DNA of 64,000 nt. It comes from Globisporangium splendens. Lineage: Eukaryota; Oomycota; Peronosporomycetes; Pythiales; Pythiaceae. This document shows, in pieces, positions 1 to 10,110 of the stretch (positions are counted from its first letter, which is position 1; the number at the start of each line of letters is the position of its first letter). The notes beneath the pieces are model-generated. The model made no database searches. It was not told the origin of the DNA and worked only from the letters and a program-made list of their open reading frames with translations. The stretch spans positions 399,977 to 463,976 of the forward strand of contig VFIW01000016.1 in assembly GCA_006386115.1 (NCBI GenBank), in the 5' to 3' direction. A program made the position numbers and the translations under genes.

Positions 1-448
1 CAGTATGCTTGTGTCATCCCTCTGTAAGAACTTGCTCATCAATTCGAGTCGCGACGTTTCAGTGCATGGCTACATCGCGCAACTATTGTTTTGCCGCAGT
101 GTTCTGTATGACTCACAGTACACGCACGTGGACGTTGTTCCTGACGAACCATGAACGACGTCCACGTGCGTGTATTATATAACATCGAGATGAGTCTCCA
201 ACTAAAACTAGAAAGTTCAGCGAAGAAAACAGCGCGTTCAAGCTATAAAAAACATCTCGAGCAAGACCGAATAACCGACCACACAGCGTTGGTGGGCACT
301 CAGTTTAATTTTACGCAACCTCTTTTTTTACCCAGCGAGCACATTTGAACGGCCAAGCACAAGCACACACTGGGGGCATTACGACTCGGAGGCTCAGCGA
401 CGAAGGTTGGCTGTGAGCGAGCTTGACGCTCTGGGAAGCACAGCGAAG
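1..448. other. Non-coding 5' flank of the first polycystin-like gene
   Basis: I see no credible gene here. The stretch contains a perfect inverted repeat (listed separately) and a pyrimidine-rich run near 310-330, and then runs into the predicted first exon at 449. It probably holds the promoter and 5' UTR of that gene. Confidence 0.5.
119..174. repeat. Perfect 17-bp inverted repeat with a CACGTG core
   Basis: Arms at 119-135 and 158-174 are exact reverse complements (TACACGCACGTGGACGT and its complement) around a 22-base loop. Each arm contains CACGTG, the palindromic E-box/G-box hexamer bound by bHLH and bZIP factors in eukaryotes. It lies about 275 bases upstream of the predicted ATG at 449. 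It could form a cruciform or hairpin, be a paired transcription-factor site, or be the relic of a small inverted-repeat element. The sequence alone cannot decide. Confidence 0.7.
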
Positions 449-2684
449 ATGAGGAGAGTCGTCCAGATCACCAGCATTCTCAGGCGCATGCGACCAGATC
501 CTGAGCTCGACGTGTTGGCGAACCTGCAGCCGCAAAAACCGGTGCGTGAGACTCGAATTCCCCGCGAGTTTCTGCTCCAGGATCTTTGCGAAAAGCGCCG
601 CTATCGCCGTCGCGCGAGAAAGCTGGTGGCGTATATAACGTTCCTGGTCATCTACTTTTCTGCGCTAACGATGGATAGGGATATCAATTCACGTATGTCG
701 TAGCCTTTATCATTCTTTTCTGGTTCCTACTAAGATTTCGAGCTCACCAACAGGGATACTTTTTTTCTGGACAGGTTCACTTGCACGGCGCGCAGTCGCC
801 ACAGAGCTGCTTGCGACTTCGCATGCATCTTCAGGGATCACGTTTGCTCAGATCACGGACGTCGATTCGTTCTGGGATTGGTTCGGCAACTCGCTTATGC
901 CCACAGTGTACTCCCAGACAACCAGACAAGGACTCCCGCGCAGTTCGAGCCAGCTTTATACGATCGCAACGCGCTCGACGATTCTTGGTGGCTTCCATGT
1001 CATACAACGGAGGTATTTTGCAGTCAACAGCTCGTCAGCGAATAAGCACAAGCTTTGCTACCCTTCCTTGGACCAAACACGCGACCACAAGTGTTTGTCC
1101 ACCAGGAGCTACTCCACGGACGCGTTTGGCACAGTCTCTGCTGTGAATTCAAGCGACGATGGGTTTCACACACTGGAAATGTTCCAATATTCCGTCAACG
1201 ATGATTCCGAAGGCGGCTTCCAGACCAGCTTCCTGTACAGTTCGACAAACGGTGAGGCTGAATACGCAAAAGTCAAGGCTATGCAAACCTACCAGTGGAT
1301 CGATTTGCAAACGAGATCCGTTGAGGTCACGATACCAGTGTACAACCTGCATCTCATGAAGGTCGTGGTTGCAACCTTACGCGTCGAGTTTAGCTTGACC
1401 GGTGGAGTGACGACGTCCTCTGTCATTCAAGTCGTGAATGTCCAGCCATACAACATCGACTACTCGCGCAATCTCATCCGCGCCGTCTATGAAGCGCTTT
1501 ATGTGCTGCACGTGGTTTACTTCACAGCTGCAGAGATGTGGGGCTTGTGCATCGTATCAGGTGGAAGTCTTCGCAATGTACATCATCATGACGTTGGCTC
1601 GACATTCTGTTCTGCTTCAGAGTATGATGATGCTCTAACTCTTTGCGTACAAATGGCATACGTGCACTGTTAGTACGTCTCCTGGCTTGGGCTGATCGAA
1701 GCTATAGGAGAATTACTGACAATCGCGGCGAACTCGGTAATCATCGTTTATCGCTGGTATATCACGATGTACTCGACCGATTTGAGAGCCAAAATCATGG
1801 CGTCGTACAACAGTTATGTCTCGCTGATTGGGCTGACTGACGGCGACGACTTTTTCGTGGGCTTGAACATCTTCAACGTGCTGGTCCTCACCACTCGTTC
1901 ACTCGTGTATTTCCAGGTCACGGATGGTGGGAGACGCCTCCTTCACAGCGTCTACTGTGCGATGCCGGATATCTTGTTGTTCCTCCCAATCTACGCAACC
2001 GTGCTCATCGGGTACACATTTGTGGGGAACATGCTTTACGGTCTCACCTTTGATGAATGGTCCACTTTGTCCAAGTCGTTTTATCGGGTCTTCGAAATGA
2101 ACTTTGGACTGTGCGACCCGAGCGCAATCTACGATGCGGGAGGAATTCTCGGTATGATCTTCATTATTTCGGCGACAATCATCTTCTGCGTCATCATGCT
2201 CAACGTCTTCTTGGCAATTCTCATGAGCACGTGGGATTCCTTGACCGAAAAAGAGGCTGAGAAAGCCAAAGAGCGCGACAAGTACCGTGACAAAATGAGC
2301 TACAGAGAGCTCATCGGGCTAATCTTCTTGCGCGAATCGACTCTCACTTCCGTGGTCAGTGTGGTCGTGAAATTGGAAAGCCACAACACCATCAGTAGAC
2401 ACCTTTTCGAGGACACATGGTGCAACGAATACAAAAAAGTTCCAAAATAGCTTCGCGAGCGCATTCTTCGATGGTACTGGAAAAACTCAGACGATACCGA
2501 CACGCACGAAGCCTCCCTGATGACTCAACCGCACCGGCACGAAGAAGCAAATCCTTCGAGCAAGAAGAGCGACCAATCAATGCCATCAGCCTTGTTGTGC
2601 GAAAAGACTGGACCCGACGAAATCTCGCAACAGCGAGGGAAGTTCTTCACAGCTCGAGTCTCGCCATCGAACCATTGCGATTAG
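449..2684 (+). CDS. Polycystin-2-like (PKD family) cation channel
   Basis: This is a TRPP-type channel, expected to pass cations across a membrane. Predicted exons are 449-692, 775-1553, 1674-2366 and 2451-2684, giving about 649 residues. The N-terminal cytosolic part contains RIPREFLLQDL and leads into a first membrane helix just before intron 1. The extracytosolic (TOP) domain follows with FWDWFGNSL, YTIATRSTILGGFHV, GGFQTSFLY, YQWIDLQTRSVEVTIPVYN and LTGGV, the usual polycystin motif order. Further helices and a pore-like region (GFTFVGNMLYG-like, then FGLCDPSA) come next, and LNVFLAILMSTWDSLTEKEAEK marks the last helix. An in-frame TAG lies at 2448-2450, yet the same frame stays open and coding-like to 2684. 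An 84-base intron (2367-2450, donor GTGAAA, acceptor AATAG) would remove it; the alternative is a nonsense mutation. The start is the first ATG before the conserved N-terminus. Confidence 0.8.
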
Positions 2685-2914
2685 TGATAATACAGTTGAA
2701 GACGCACTCGCTCACCGATTTTGACCCGTGCCATTGAGACTTTGCCGAGTTGGTTGGCAGAGTCCTAAGTGAACCGAAACCGTCGATACTTTGGAACTGC
2801 GTTTGAGCGTTTCTGCCACGACCTTCATGCCACACCTCTTGAACCGCCTGCATCGCACTTTGGAACTTGAGCGAGTTCACGGCGTGTAGGCGCATATGCC
2901 AGCAACGTTTGATC

Positions 2915-3962
2915 ATGCCGGCGACCGTGAAATATGCGCCGTCAATGAAAAAGCTACCGCTATTCGTGCACTCGTCGACGGACCTGGGTGACAAGTCGAC
3001 TTCCGGACCTACCAGCATCCCGCGCGAGTTCTTGCTGCGCGACCTCAAGGAGAAACGAAAATTTCGCTTGCTCTCTCGGAAGCTTACTGTCTTCGTCACG
3101 TTCATGGTCGTATACCTCGTCGTGCTTCTCATGGACTGCAACATCTCTGGACGTAAGTGCTTGGGGAGTGTTGTACATGAGCCAAAACCTTGGTTTGTCT
3201 TTTTTAGGCTTGTTGTTGCTTAAAGCGCTCATGTCGAAGGACTCTTCTTGTGGTGTGATGTCTGCAGGAGCGGTTGTACGACGAATTATCTCCAAGGAAC
3301 TCATTGACACTTCGCGCGCTGCTTCGGGAATGACATTTGCTGGAATCAACAGCATCGGCGCATTCTGGGACTGGTTCACCAACTCTTTCCTTGATTCTGT
3401 CTACACCACAGCCAACAGTGACGGCCTCCCTCGAAGTTCGGATGAGATGTACACCATCGCCTCTCACACAAAGATCGTCGGTGGGTTCCACCTGATCCAG
3501 AAAAGGTATACGCCAGTGAATACCAGCAGCTCAGACCACTCGAACGATCCATGCTATAGCTACTTAGAGCCGACAGTGAATCAAACGTGTTTCTCTGCTA
3601 AAGGCGAATCAACTGACTCGTTCGGGGCGACCAACGGAACGAAAGCAAGCGAAGCCGAACTGCTCACGCTGAAGATGTTCCAGTACTCGACGAACAATGA
3701 CTCTGTCGGAGGCTTTCAAACGTATTTTTTACGCAGCACCACAGATGGCGCAGACGAACTCGCGACCGTCAAGTTGATGCAATCGTATCGTTGGATCGAT
3801 CGACAAACAAGTTCCGTCGAGATCACGATGCCAATGTACAATAGCAACTTGAAGATCTGGTCCGTGGTAAACCTACAAATCGGTTTTGATTTAGCAGGCG
3901 GTGTGACCCCGAAGTCGTTCATTCATGTGACAAACATCGAGCCGTACAACTTGAGCGGATGA
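2915..3962 (+). CDS. Truncated polycystin-2-like paralogue (N-terminus, TM1 and TOP domain only)
   Basis: This is a tandem paralogue of the preceding channel. Exons 2915-3152 and 3268-3962 give about 310 residues. The phase-1 intron sits exactly where intron 1 lies in the neighbour (after MDCNISG). Shared features are SIPREFLLRDLKEKRKFR, one hydrophobic helix (FVTFMVVYLVVLLM), FWDWFTNSF, IVGGFHLIQKRY, GGFQTYFL, YRWIDRQTSSVEITMPMYN and LAGGV. The frame stops at TGA 3960-3962 right after IEPYNLSG, where the neighbour goes on into helices 2-6 and the pore. Nothing homologous to the pore follows in the next 200 bases. It is therefore either a pseudogene by truncation or a gene for a one-helix luminal-domain protein. 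The ATG at 2945 is an alternative start. Confidence 0.7.
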
Positions 3963-4198
3963 TTTTTGAGATCTTTGGACTATGCTTGCTTCTGTAGTAG
4001 ACAAAATAGCGATTTTATTATTATAACATTATTATATTCTCTCATCGCGGCCCAGCATGCTCTTCTTCGATCGAAGGAGCTGGGTATTCGTCAGATGATC
4101 GAATGGAAGGCAAAAACATGCAAAGAGAAAAATATGTACAAGCAGACTTACTAGTACATAGCTCGATGTGCGCTTGATCCCTTGTCTTTGTCGGCCAT

Positions 4199-5662
4199 TT
4201 ACTGGGTGCTGTCACTTCCTGCGGCGGCAGCGAGATGGCGACGCAAGTTGCGCACAAAGCAGAGCATTTCGCTGATGGAGCCCTTCTTGAGCAGACTGCC
4301 TGGGAAGTATCCCTTGATGTCGCAGTTCAAAATCCACACGAAGCGGGACTTGAATGGGGACGTCTCATGTGGCAGAATGATGAACCCGGTCGCGCCGTTT
4401 TCACCGCGGGTGATTCCCTTCGTCGTCTTCAGCAAGTTCTTGCCGGCGCAAACACTTCCGATAACGTATCCGCCATTGTATTTTCTCCAAGTGCGCGAGT
4501 TGATGAAGTCACGGCTCGTGATCATGCCACTAAGCGCTGGCGCCGTTACGAGGTGCACCAGGTCGGTGTTCTCACTCAGTGGTTGAAGGATGTTGTTCTG
4601 CGCAGCAGTGATGTTCCACGTGCTGCTCGTTTCAAAGCGTCCGAAGAGCTCGTCGAAAAGCTCATCAGGAGACAAATCAAACTCGGTTTCACACTTGTAG
4701 ATGCGTGCAGGCTTGCCATCGCGCGAGTGGAGAACGACATCCTCGTAGGTCGATTGCTCGCTCGTCCACCCGTCGGTTATCAAGCTAAGCTCAATCACTT
4801 TGTCAGTAGCCTTCTCGCCGTTTTCAACAATTTCCGCTTTCTGGGCTGGAGTGAGCTGAATCAGGTCGTGTTGCTTCTGGCGCGGAGCAACATTGTCTTC
4901 GCCAGTCATCGTGTTGTCCAATGCCGTCACATCAACATCAGCTGGGGTGACAACCTGGCTCACGATTTTGCGGTTCTTCCGCTTGTTCGCCATGGACGCA
5001 ATGAATTCGTGCAGGTTCTTGCAAAAGCCTGCGAGCAGAATCCAGATCGCTGGATTCGTGTATGATACTTCGTCCATCAGGAACCAGAACGCAGCAGCAA
5101 ATCCCACCATGGACGCAAGCATAAAGCTCACGCTTGGCTCTGGCGTGGGCTCCGGTTCGAACGAGTCGATCTCTTCCAGAGGTCCCAGGGAACTCGCGTT
5201 CGAATATCCGATGTCATCCATATGCGCACCGTCGTCGGAGTCGTATGAGATCGCACTACTCTGTGCATGAGCCGCGCATGGGTCACACACACGTTGTCGC
5301 CTGGGGATCTCGCCCAGGTTGGTCGAGAGCACCATGCGGGTACGCGAACACGCGTGGCAGAAAATATGGCCGCAGATGCGGCAATGGTGTCGTCGGTTGA
5401 CGATCGTAAACGGGCGCTCGCATTTCGCGCAGCTTCGGCATTTCGCGTCTTCTGCCCAGTGTCCGGAGATCGTGTCCTGTTGCGGCGCGATGCTCGACGG
5501 CGACCAACTGCTCGACGTCGTCGACACCGACGAGAACGAGTGCGTGCGCGACTGACGCGACGGCTTGATGGCGCTCATGCCACGCGCGCGTCTTGAGGGC
5601 AAATGGGAGGAAGAGGGCGACATCGCGGCGCTCGAGGTCGTCGGCTGCGGTCGCACACACAT
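4199..5662 (-). CDS. FYVE - transmembrane - START domain protein
   Basis: A 487-residue protein predicted to bind PI3P on endosomes and carry a lipid. After a Ser-rich basic N-terminus, a FYVE zinc finger covers about residues 68-133: WAED, then CRSCAKC, the basic RRHHCRICG signature, FCHACS and CDPC. Two hydrophobic stretches (about 179-196 and 203-214) could anchor it. The C-terminal third (about 295-475) has START-like features, with DGKPARIYKCETEFDLSPDELF, RDFINSRTWRK and a hydrophobic sheet ending in FVWILNCDIKGYFPGSLL. FYVE-START proteins are greatly expanded in oomycetes, and the membrane anchor recalls STARD3/MLN64. It has no introns and the ATG at 5660-5662 is the first in frame. The lipid ligand cannot be inferred. 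It points away from the PH gene and is separated from it by 3.4 kb. Confidence 0.85.
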   Translation of the reverse strand: MCVRPQPTTSSAAMSPSSSHLPSRRARGMSAIKPSRQSRTHSFSSVSTTSSSWSPSSIAPQQDTISGHWAEDAKCRSCAKCERPFTIVNRRHHCRICGHIFCHACSRTRMVLSTNLGEIPRRQRVCDPCAAHAQSSAISYDSDDGAHMDDIGYSNASSLGPLEEIDSFEPEPTPEPSVSFMLASMVGFAAAFWFLMDEVSYTNPAIWILLAGFCKNLHEFIASMANKRKNRKIVSQVVTPADVDVTALDNTMTGEDNVAPRQKQHDLIQLTPAQKAEIVENGEKATDKVIELSLITDGWTSEQSTYEDVVLHSRDGKPARIYKCETEFDLSPDELFDELFGRFETSSTWNITAAQNNILQPLSENTDLVHLVTAPALSGMITSRDFINSRTWRKYNGGYVIGSVCAGKNLLKTTKGITRGENGATGFIILPHETSPFKSRFVWILNCDIKGYFPGSLLKKGSISEMLCFVRNLRRHLAAAAGSDSTQ

Positions 5663-8600
5663 CCCACCGTGGCTCGCTTCAAAGAATGCTGCTGTCGGAG
5701 CGAAGGGTCCAACAAACTTGACTCACTTGGGTCACAGAGTTCGACACACACGCACACGAGGGGAAATAAAGAGAACGCGTTGAGCTTGTGCCTGACACTC
5801 GCGCACGCGCGCGCACGTAAACCGACGCAGGAATGAGAGCCTTGCACTGCGTCAAGCAGCTGTGCCTTATCGGCAGAATCCAGCTACAACTTGGGCTTTC
5901 TCGGCGCGCGGACACACCAGGTGGGCGATTGCGGAATGAAGGAAGGGAAACCAACAGCAGCCCCCTATAGCCAGCTCAAGTCAAATCAAAATTTTCCGAA
6001 CGCATCGAGGCAATCCGACAATGGCATGACCTAGGTTGAAAAACCTCGTTTGTTGAGAGACGACCGGACCTAGGTTGCAATGCGCAGTGTAGCGTTGCGT
6101 GCTGACAGAGGTCCAGTGGAGGAAAAAAAAAAACCTCGCCGCACTGATGCAGAAAATCCGCCAGATGGCGAAAAGCTGATGCACCATCACGCCATGATTT
6201 ATAAATTGATGGAAGCTATAGAGTTAAAAACGCTGAGCAACGATGCAGAAAGCATAGTGGAGCTGGTTGGGAAGGTGTGCACCCAAAGAGCTAGTATTAT
6301 AGGTTTATCTGATGTGAGAGGTTCTCCCAGATGGATTGCGTCATATGAATGTCGTCCGAAAGGAAAATAAAGAACAGGAAGGAAAGAAACGAGAGCGAAC
6401 GCAATGTTGCGGTGGTAAAAGGGGATGTGCAAAAATCACATCCTCTCGGAAGAATCCGCCTCAAACATGATCGTTTTGCAAATACCCCCTCATCATCAAC
6501 ACCATTTCTGCCAATTGATAGTGTGCAAGACTGTGTAAATTAATGCACATCAGTTCCTGGCACTCTCTCGCATTCTAAACTGAAAGTGTAGGTTCTGCGA
6601 TCCAACGCTGGCAATCGTCTGTGCTTGAAGTCGAGCAAATCGGCAGCATGCATTTCAGAGTTGGTGCTTTCAGTGCGCACAGTGGTCCTACACAAAGCAA
6701 AGTGCTGCTGTTTATGGCCTGCTCCACAATGCGGTTGAATGCTCCAGTCGACCCCTCGCTCGGTTGACGAGTGCACGCGCAGCGCAACAAACGGTAGTCG
6801 CCGCCTTTTTCAGTAAGGAGGACACCCCGTCTGCCATACAAAGTGTACACTTTTGAGTGCACAGTGCCGTTCGAAAACAAACAAAAAAGCTCCTCTTTGG
6901 TTTGAGCAAGAGAGCGTGGGTTGCTGCTTTATGATGAGTCCGAATTATTGCTCTATGCTGCAGCATGGCGAGGGTGGGGGCGGAATCGCGGGAGGCGGAG
7001 AACGTTAGTATACTTGAACGAGGCACAAAGAGCGGTCTATTTTGTCGCTTTGCGCGTGAAATCGAGTCTGCGCACATAATGAGTATCGTCAAGCACGCCA
7101 GAGGAAATCGCAGTGCTGGACTGAAGTTCAACTGATGACGCGTGACAGCGACTGTAAGCCGACTCAGTCAAGTTCTCTATTTCTATTGTGCCGGCGGACA
7201 TCGTATTTTGAACGTTTGGAATAAAATACAACAACTACGGTCTTGTTTGCTCCGACGTTGCAAATAAACGCCATTTATCATTGTGCCTCTCAGCGATGAT
7301 TTGTGTTGTAAGATCTGCAAAGGTGAATCCAGGCGCAAGTGCATGGAGCGCTGCAATGCTGCAGACTCATCATCGCTTGATTTTGTATCACGTTTTGGGT
7401 AAGTTCTCATTTTGTGTCACCTTTCGGACTTTCATAGAATAGTCCATATTGGGGTGCATTTAATTGTTATGTAATTGCTGGCGACAATTGACGATTTGAT
7501 AGGCAAAATAGTACTTTCCCAGCCGCAACTTCTGGCACACAATTGGCACTGCGTTCATCACGGCGCATAAAAGTCCGTGCGCAAGTGTGACGATGCATCC
7601 TTGGTTCTCCATTGAGCGAAGCGAAAAGACATGAAGATTTCACGCACAACCGCAAAGTAGCGGGAGAAAACCTTGGCTTTTATTTTCCATTGAACACGGT
7701 GAGTCACGCTCAACTGTTGGCTGACTCGAGTCCATGCGAGATAGTCGATTATTTCGTTTCAGCAATCGGTGGCATGTAAGTAGACTCGCGCGCTCGAAAT
7801 TCCTGCAATTTCACCGGTAACACACGACGCGAGACTTTTTCCACTGCTCTACTTGATATCTTCGCTGACATTGCGAATGCTGTCCAGCAGATCAAAGGAA
7901 AGAGACTCGTAGAATGTAACCTGTAGAGCAAAAACGCGAGCGTGTCTGTCGCCGCCGCTTGATTCCCAAAGCGGAAGAAAGAAAAGTGGTCACTGAGCGC
8001 AAGACCATCCGGTGGATTCCAGCCTCTGCTTTTCCATCGAAAGCAGCCACAAGCAGACATAGGACGGTTCAGTTTACACGCTCCACAGATCTTTTGAGCC
8101 CACGAAACGACATTCACGATCAATGGATCTGCAAGATCGAATGGCGTGAGACGCATGTGCTACATTCACCTTCTCTTGATGCGCACTTCAATAAGAACAT
8201 CGCACGTGTAGCTGTGTAGATCGAGCCGAATCAGTGCGTTGCACTCGGTTAAAGTCAGGAAAGACTTCGTCTACCGACCTTGAACATCGATTACCAGAGC
8301 TGAACTCATTCCGACTCGCTCACATGCTTTCTGACCCTCTCTAATTTGTCTGAATCAAGATAGACCTTTTAAAATAGCATTTAGTACGTAAACAAGAAAC
8401 TTTTCCCTCTTTATTCACGCAAAATGTCTATATAGTTCTATCAATTGAATGATGGAGGCCAATTTCGTTTTCGCACCACAAGTGTGACCAGATGCTGACG
8501 TCGTGCCTCTGCATTCAGCACTGACTTTTCGACTTGCAGCAGCACCGCCATTCCTCTCCATGAGCATCTATCAATCCATCTGCAAATCGCACCATATCCT

Positions 8601-9077
8601 CTTCTCCTTCATACCCCACACTCTGCACAGTATAGCACTCCACGCAAGCATCAAGTTATTAACAAGTGCGCGCGAGCCAAAGTCCCGCTCCCGAGCGATC
8701 CCGTATCTGTCGGCATTGCTTGAATGCCCTGTTTCGCCGAACGGCAGCACACCGACTCGTCATTATTGGGCAAGAAAGTCAGCACGTTCGTCCGACCATC
8801 TGGATCTCGTGATAGAGTGTATGTAGAGATATCAAGTGGCCCTGCTTCTGGCCGATCCTGTGGCAGACCCAAACATTTGCTGTTCCGGCTCGCGGTCTCT
8901 ACATACACCTACATACCGTCTGGCAGTCGCCTCGCTTTTGTGAGCGACGCTGGCTGTCTGCTGATTGCAGTCCCCCATTCTGAAGCGCGTCGCCCTCTAC
9001 AATAAATACCGCACATTGCAAGTTTATCCGTGAAGCACACGCTCATTATCAAATATTCAAACAAGAACGAGAGCAGC
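5663..9077. other. 3.4-kb gene-poor interval
   Basis: I find no convincing gene. The start holds CA-rich runs (5740-5760) and a CTCATTCCT initiator-like match on the minus strand near 5830-5840 that could serve the FYVE-START gene. A short ORF at 6080-6370 is listed separately. A duplicated ACCTAGGTTG motif occurs near 6029 and 6069. The rest is AT-richer than the flanking genes and carries stops in every frame; longer open stretches such as 7749-8156 (minus) have no recognisable domain. It may hold decayed mobile sequence. Confidence 0.5.
6080..6370 (+). CDS. Short hypothetical ORF, 96 residues (doubtful)
   Basis: An ATG-initiated ORF that begins basic and charged (EEKKKPRRTD) and then carries an amphipathic-looking stretch (MIYKLMEAIELKTLSNDAES, then ELVGKV) and RGSPRWIAS. 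I do not recognise a family. Its composition is AT-richer than the surrounding genes and there is no intron or homologous neighbour to support it. It could be a fragment of a decayed transposon-encoded DNA-binding protein, or chance. It is included only because the middle of the translation looks helical. Confidence 0.18.
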   Translation: MRSVALRADRGPVEEKKKPRRTDAENPPDGEKLMHHHAMIYKLMEAIELKTLSNDAESIVELVGKVCTQRASIIGLSDVRGSPRWIASYECRPKGK

Positions 9078-9686
9078 ATGGCCGACTATGAGGGATACCT
9101 GCTGCTGCACGACGCCGGGCGGTACGCCGACCCGCTCTACTTCGAGCTCGAGAGCGGCGTGCTGTCGTACTACACCAAGAAGAGCGGCAAGTGGCTGGGC
9201 CAGTACTCGCTCACGCGTCACCGCGTCGTGGCGCGCGCCATGGCCGGCAGCGTGCTCAGCCCCAACCGGTTCTCGATCGAGTTCTGCCCCGTGCGCTCGA
9301 TCCACGACACCGAGCGCTCGCTCAAGGGCTTCAAGCGCATGACGGTCGTGCTCAGCGGCTCGTCCCAGCAAGTGACGTTCCGCTGGATCCACGCGATCCA
9401 GACGTGGCGCCGCCGCAACTGGCGCGACTCGGTCGTGATCCAGGACTGCGACGACGAAGCCAAGGCGCTGCGCATGCTCATGTGCATGCACAAGCTCGAG
9501 CTCAAGATCACCAAGATGGAAGTCGCGGACGTGCCGCCGCTGCGCAAGGTGGAGGTCGCACCCGAGCAGGACGATCGCGAGTCGCTCTCCGTGGATAAGC
9601 GCAACCTGATGCTCGCGAGCTCGCTCTCACACTTCAACCGCCTCAGTTTCCACAACCGCACAAGCACGACCACGATCGCGCTGTAG
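9078..9686 (+). CDS. PH-like domain protein
   Basis: A 202-residue, very GC-rich, intronless ORF. The first 110 residues follow a pleckstrin-homology pattern: YEGYLLLHD opens strand 1, YFELESGVLSYYTKKSGKWL gives strands 2-3, FSIEF and MTVVLSGSSQQVTFRWIHAI give later strands, and the final helix carries the typical Trp (IQTWRRRNW). Such domains bind phosphoinositides or proteins at membranes. The C-terminal 90 residues are helical and charged and have no recognised domain. The start is the ATG at 9078; upstream in-frame codons back to 9030 begin with GTG and look untranslated. The closest relatives are probably other small oomycete PH proteins; this is inferred from pattern only. Confidence 0.7.
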   Translation: MADYEGYLLLHDAGRYADPLYFELESGVLSYYTKKSGKWLGQYSLTRHRVVARAMAGSVLSPNRFSIEFCPVRSIHDTERSLKGFKRMTVVLSGSSQQVTFRWIHAIQTWRRRNWRDSVVIQDCDDEAKALRMLMCMHKLELKITKMEVADVPPLRKVEVAPEQDDRESLSVDKRNLMLASSLSHFNRLSFHNRTSTTTIAL

Positions 9687-10110
9687 TGACTCAGCCCACT
9701 TAAGATCCTAGCTTAGCGTTGATGTTGTATTTTATTCTTTGTGTGTGTGAGAGAGAGAGTCGTAAATGGTGGTGGTGGCATCAAGAGACAAGCGATCGAA
9801 GCTCGTTTCGCTGCTGCGCCATGCAAAAGAAGCCTCCCTGGGCTGCAGGGTATGTGAATAAATTATAGAGCTCCGCTCAGTTTTGTGTGAGATTTTCTGC
9901 GTCTCTGCATCCGCTCTATCATAAAGTAGCATCTAGAAGATAGTGCTGGAATCAGCTGGAGATGCCAGAGGAATTAATTAATTGGGTGGGGATAATTGTC
10001 GACGATGCGCAACTCTTGTCGCCTTCTAAACGACACGGCAGCATATACTTCTATCGTGTGTGTGTGTGTGTGTCTATCTCTCTTTTGCACTTTATGACAT
10101 CGCATTCTTT
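9687..10110. other. Intergenic region between convergent genes, with microsatellites
   Basis: Contains GTGTGTGTGAGAGAGAGAG near 9738-9756, a GGTGGTGGTGG run near 9768 and a (GT)n tract near 10058-10073. This is the shared 3' side of the PH-domain gene and the patatin-like gene. No coding signal was seen. Confidence 0.5.

Noticed and set aside
2417..2737. Separate plus-strand ORF after the first polycystin gene
   Set aside because: The coding-like sequence here is in the polycystin frame, not in this one.
7749..8156. 135-codon minus-strand ORF in the gene-poor gap
   Set aside because: No domain, no coding-like third-position bias, and no supporting neighbour.
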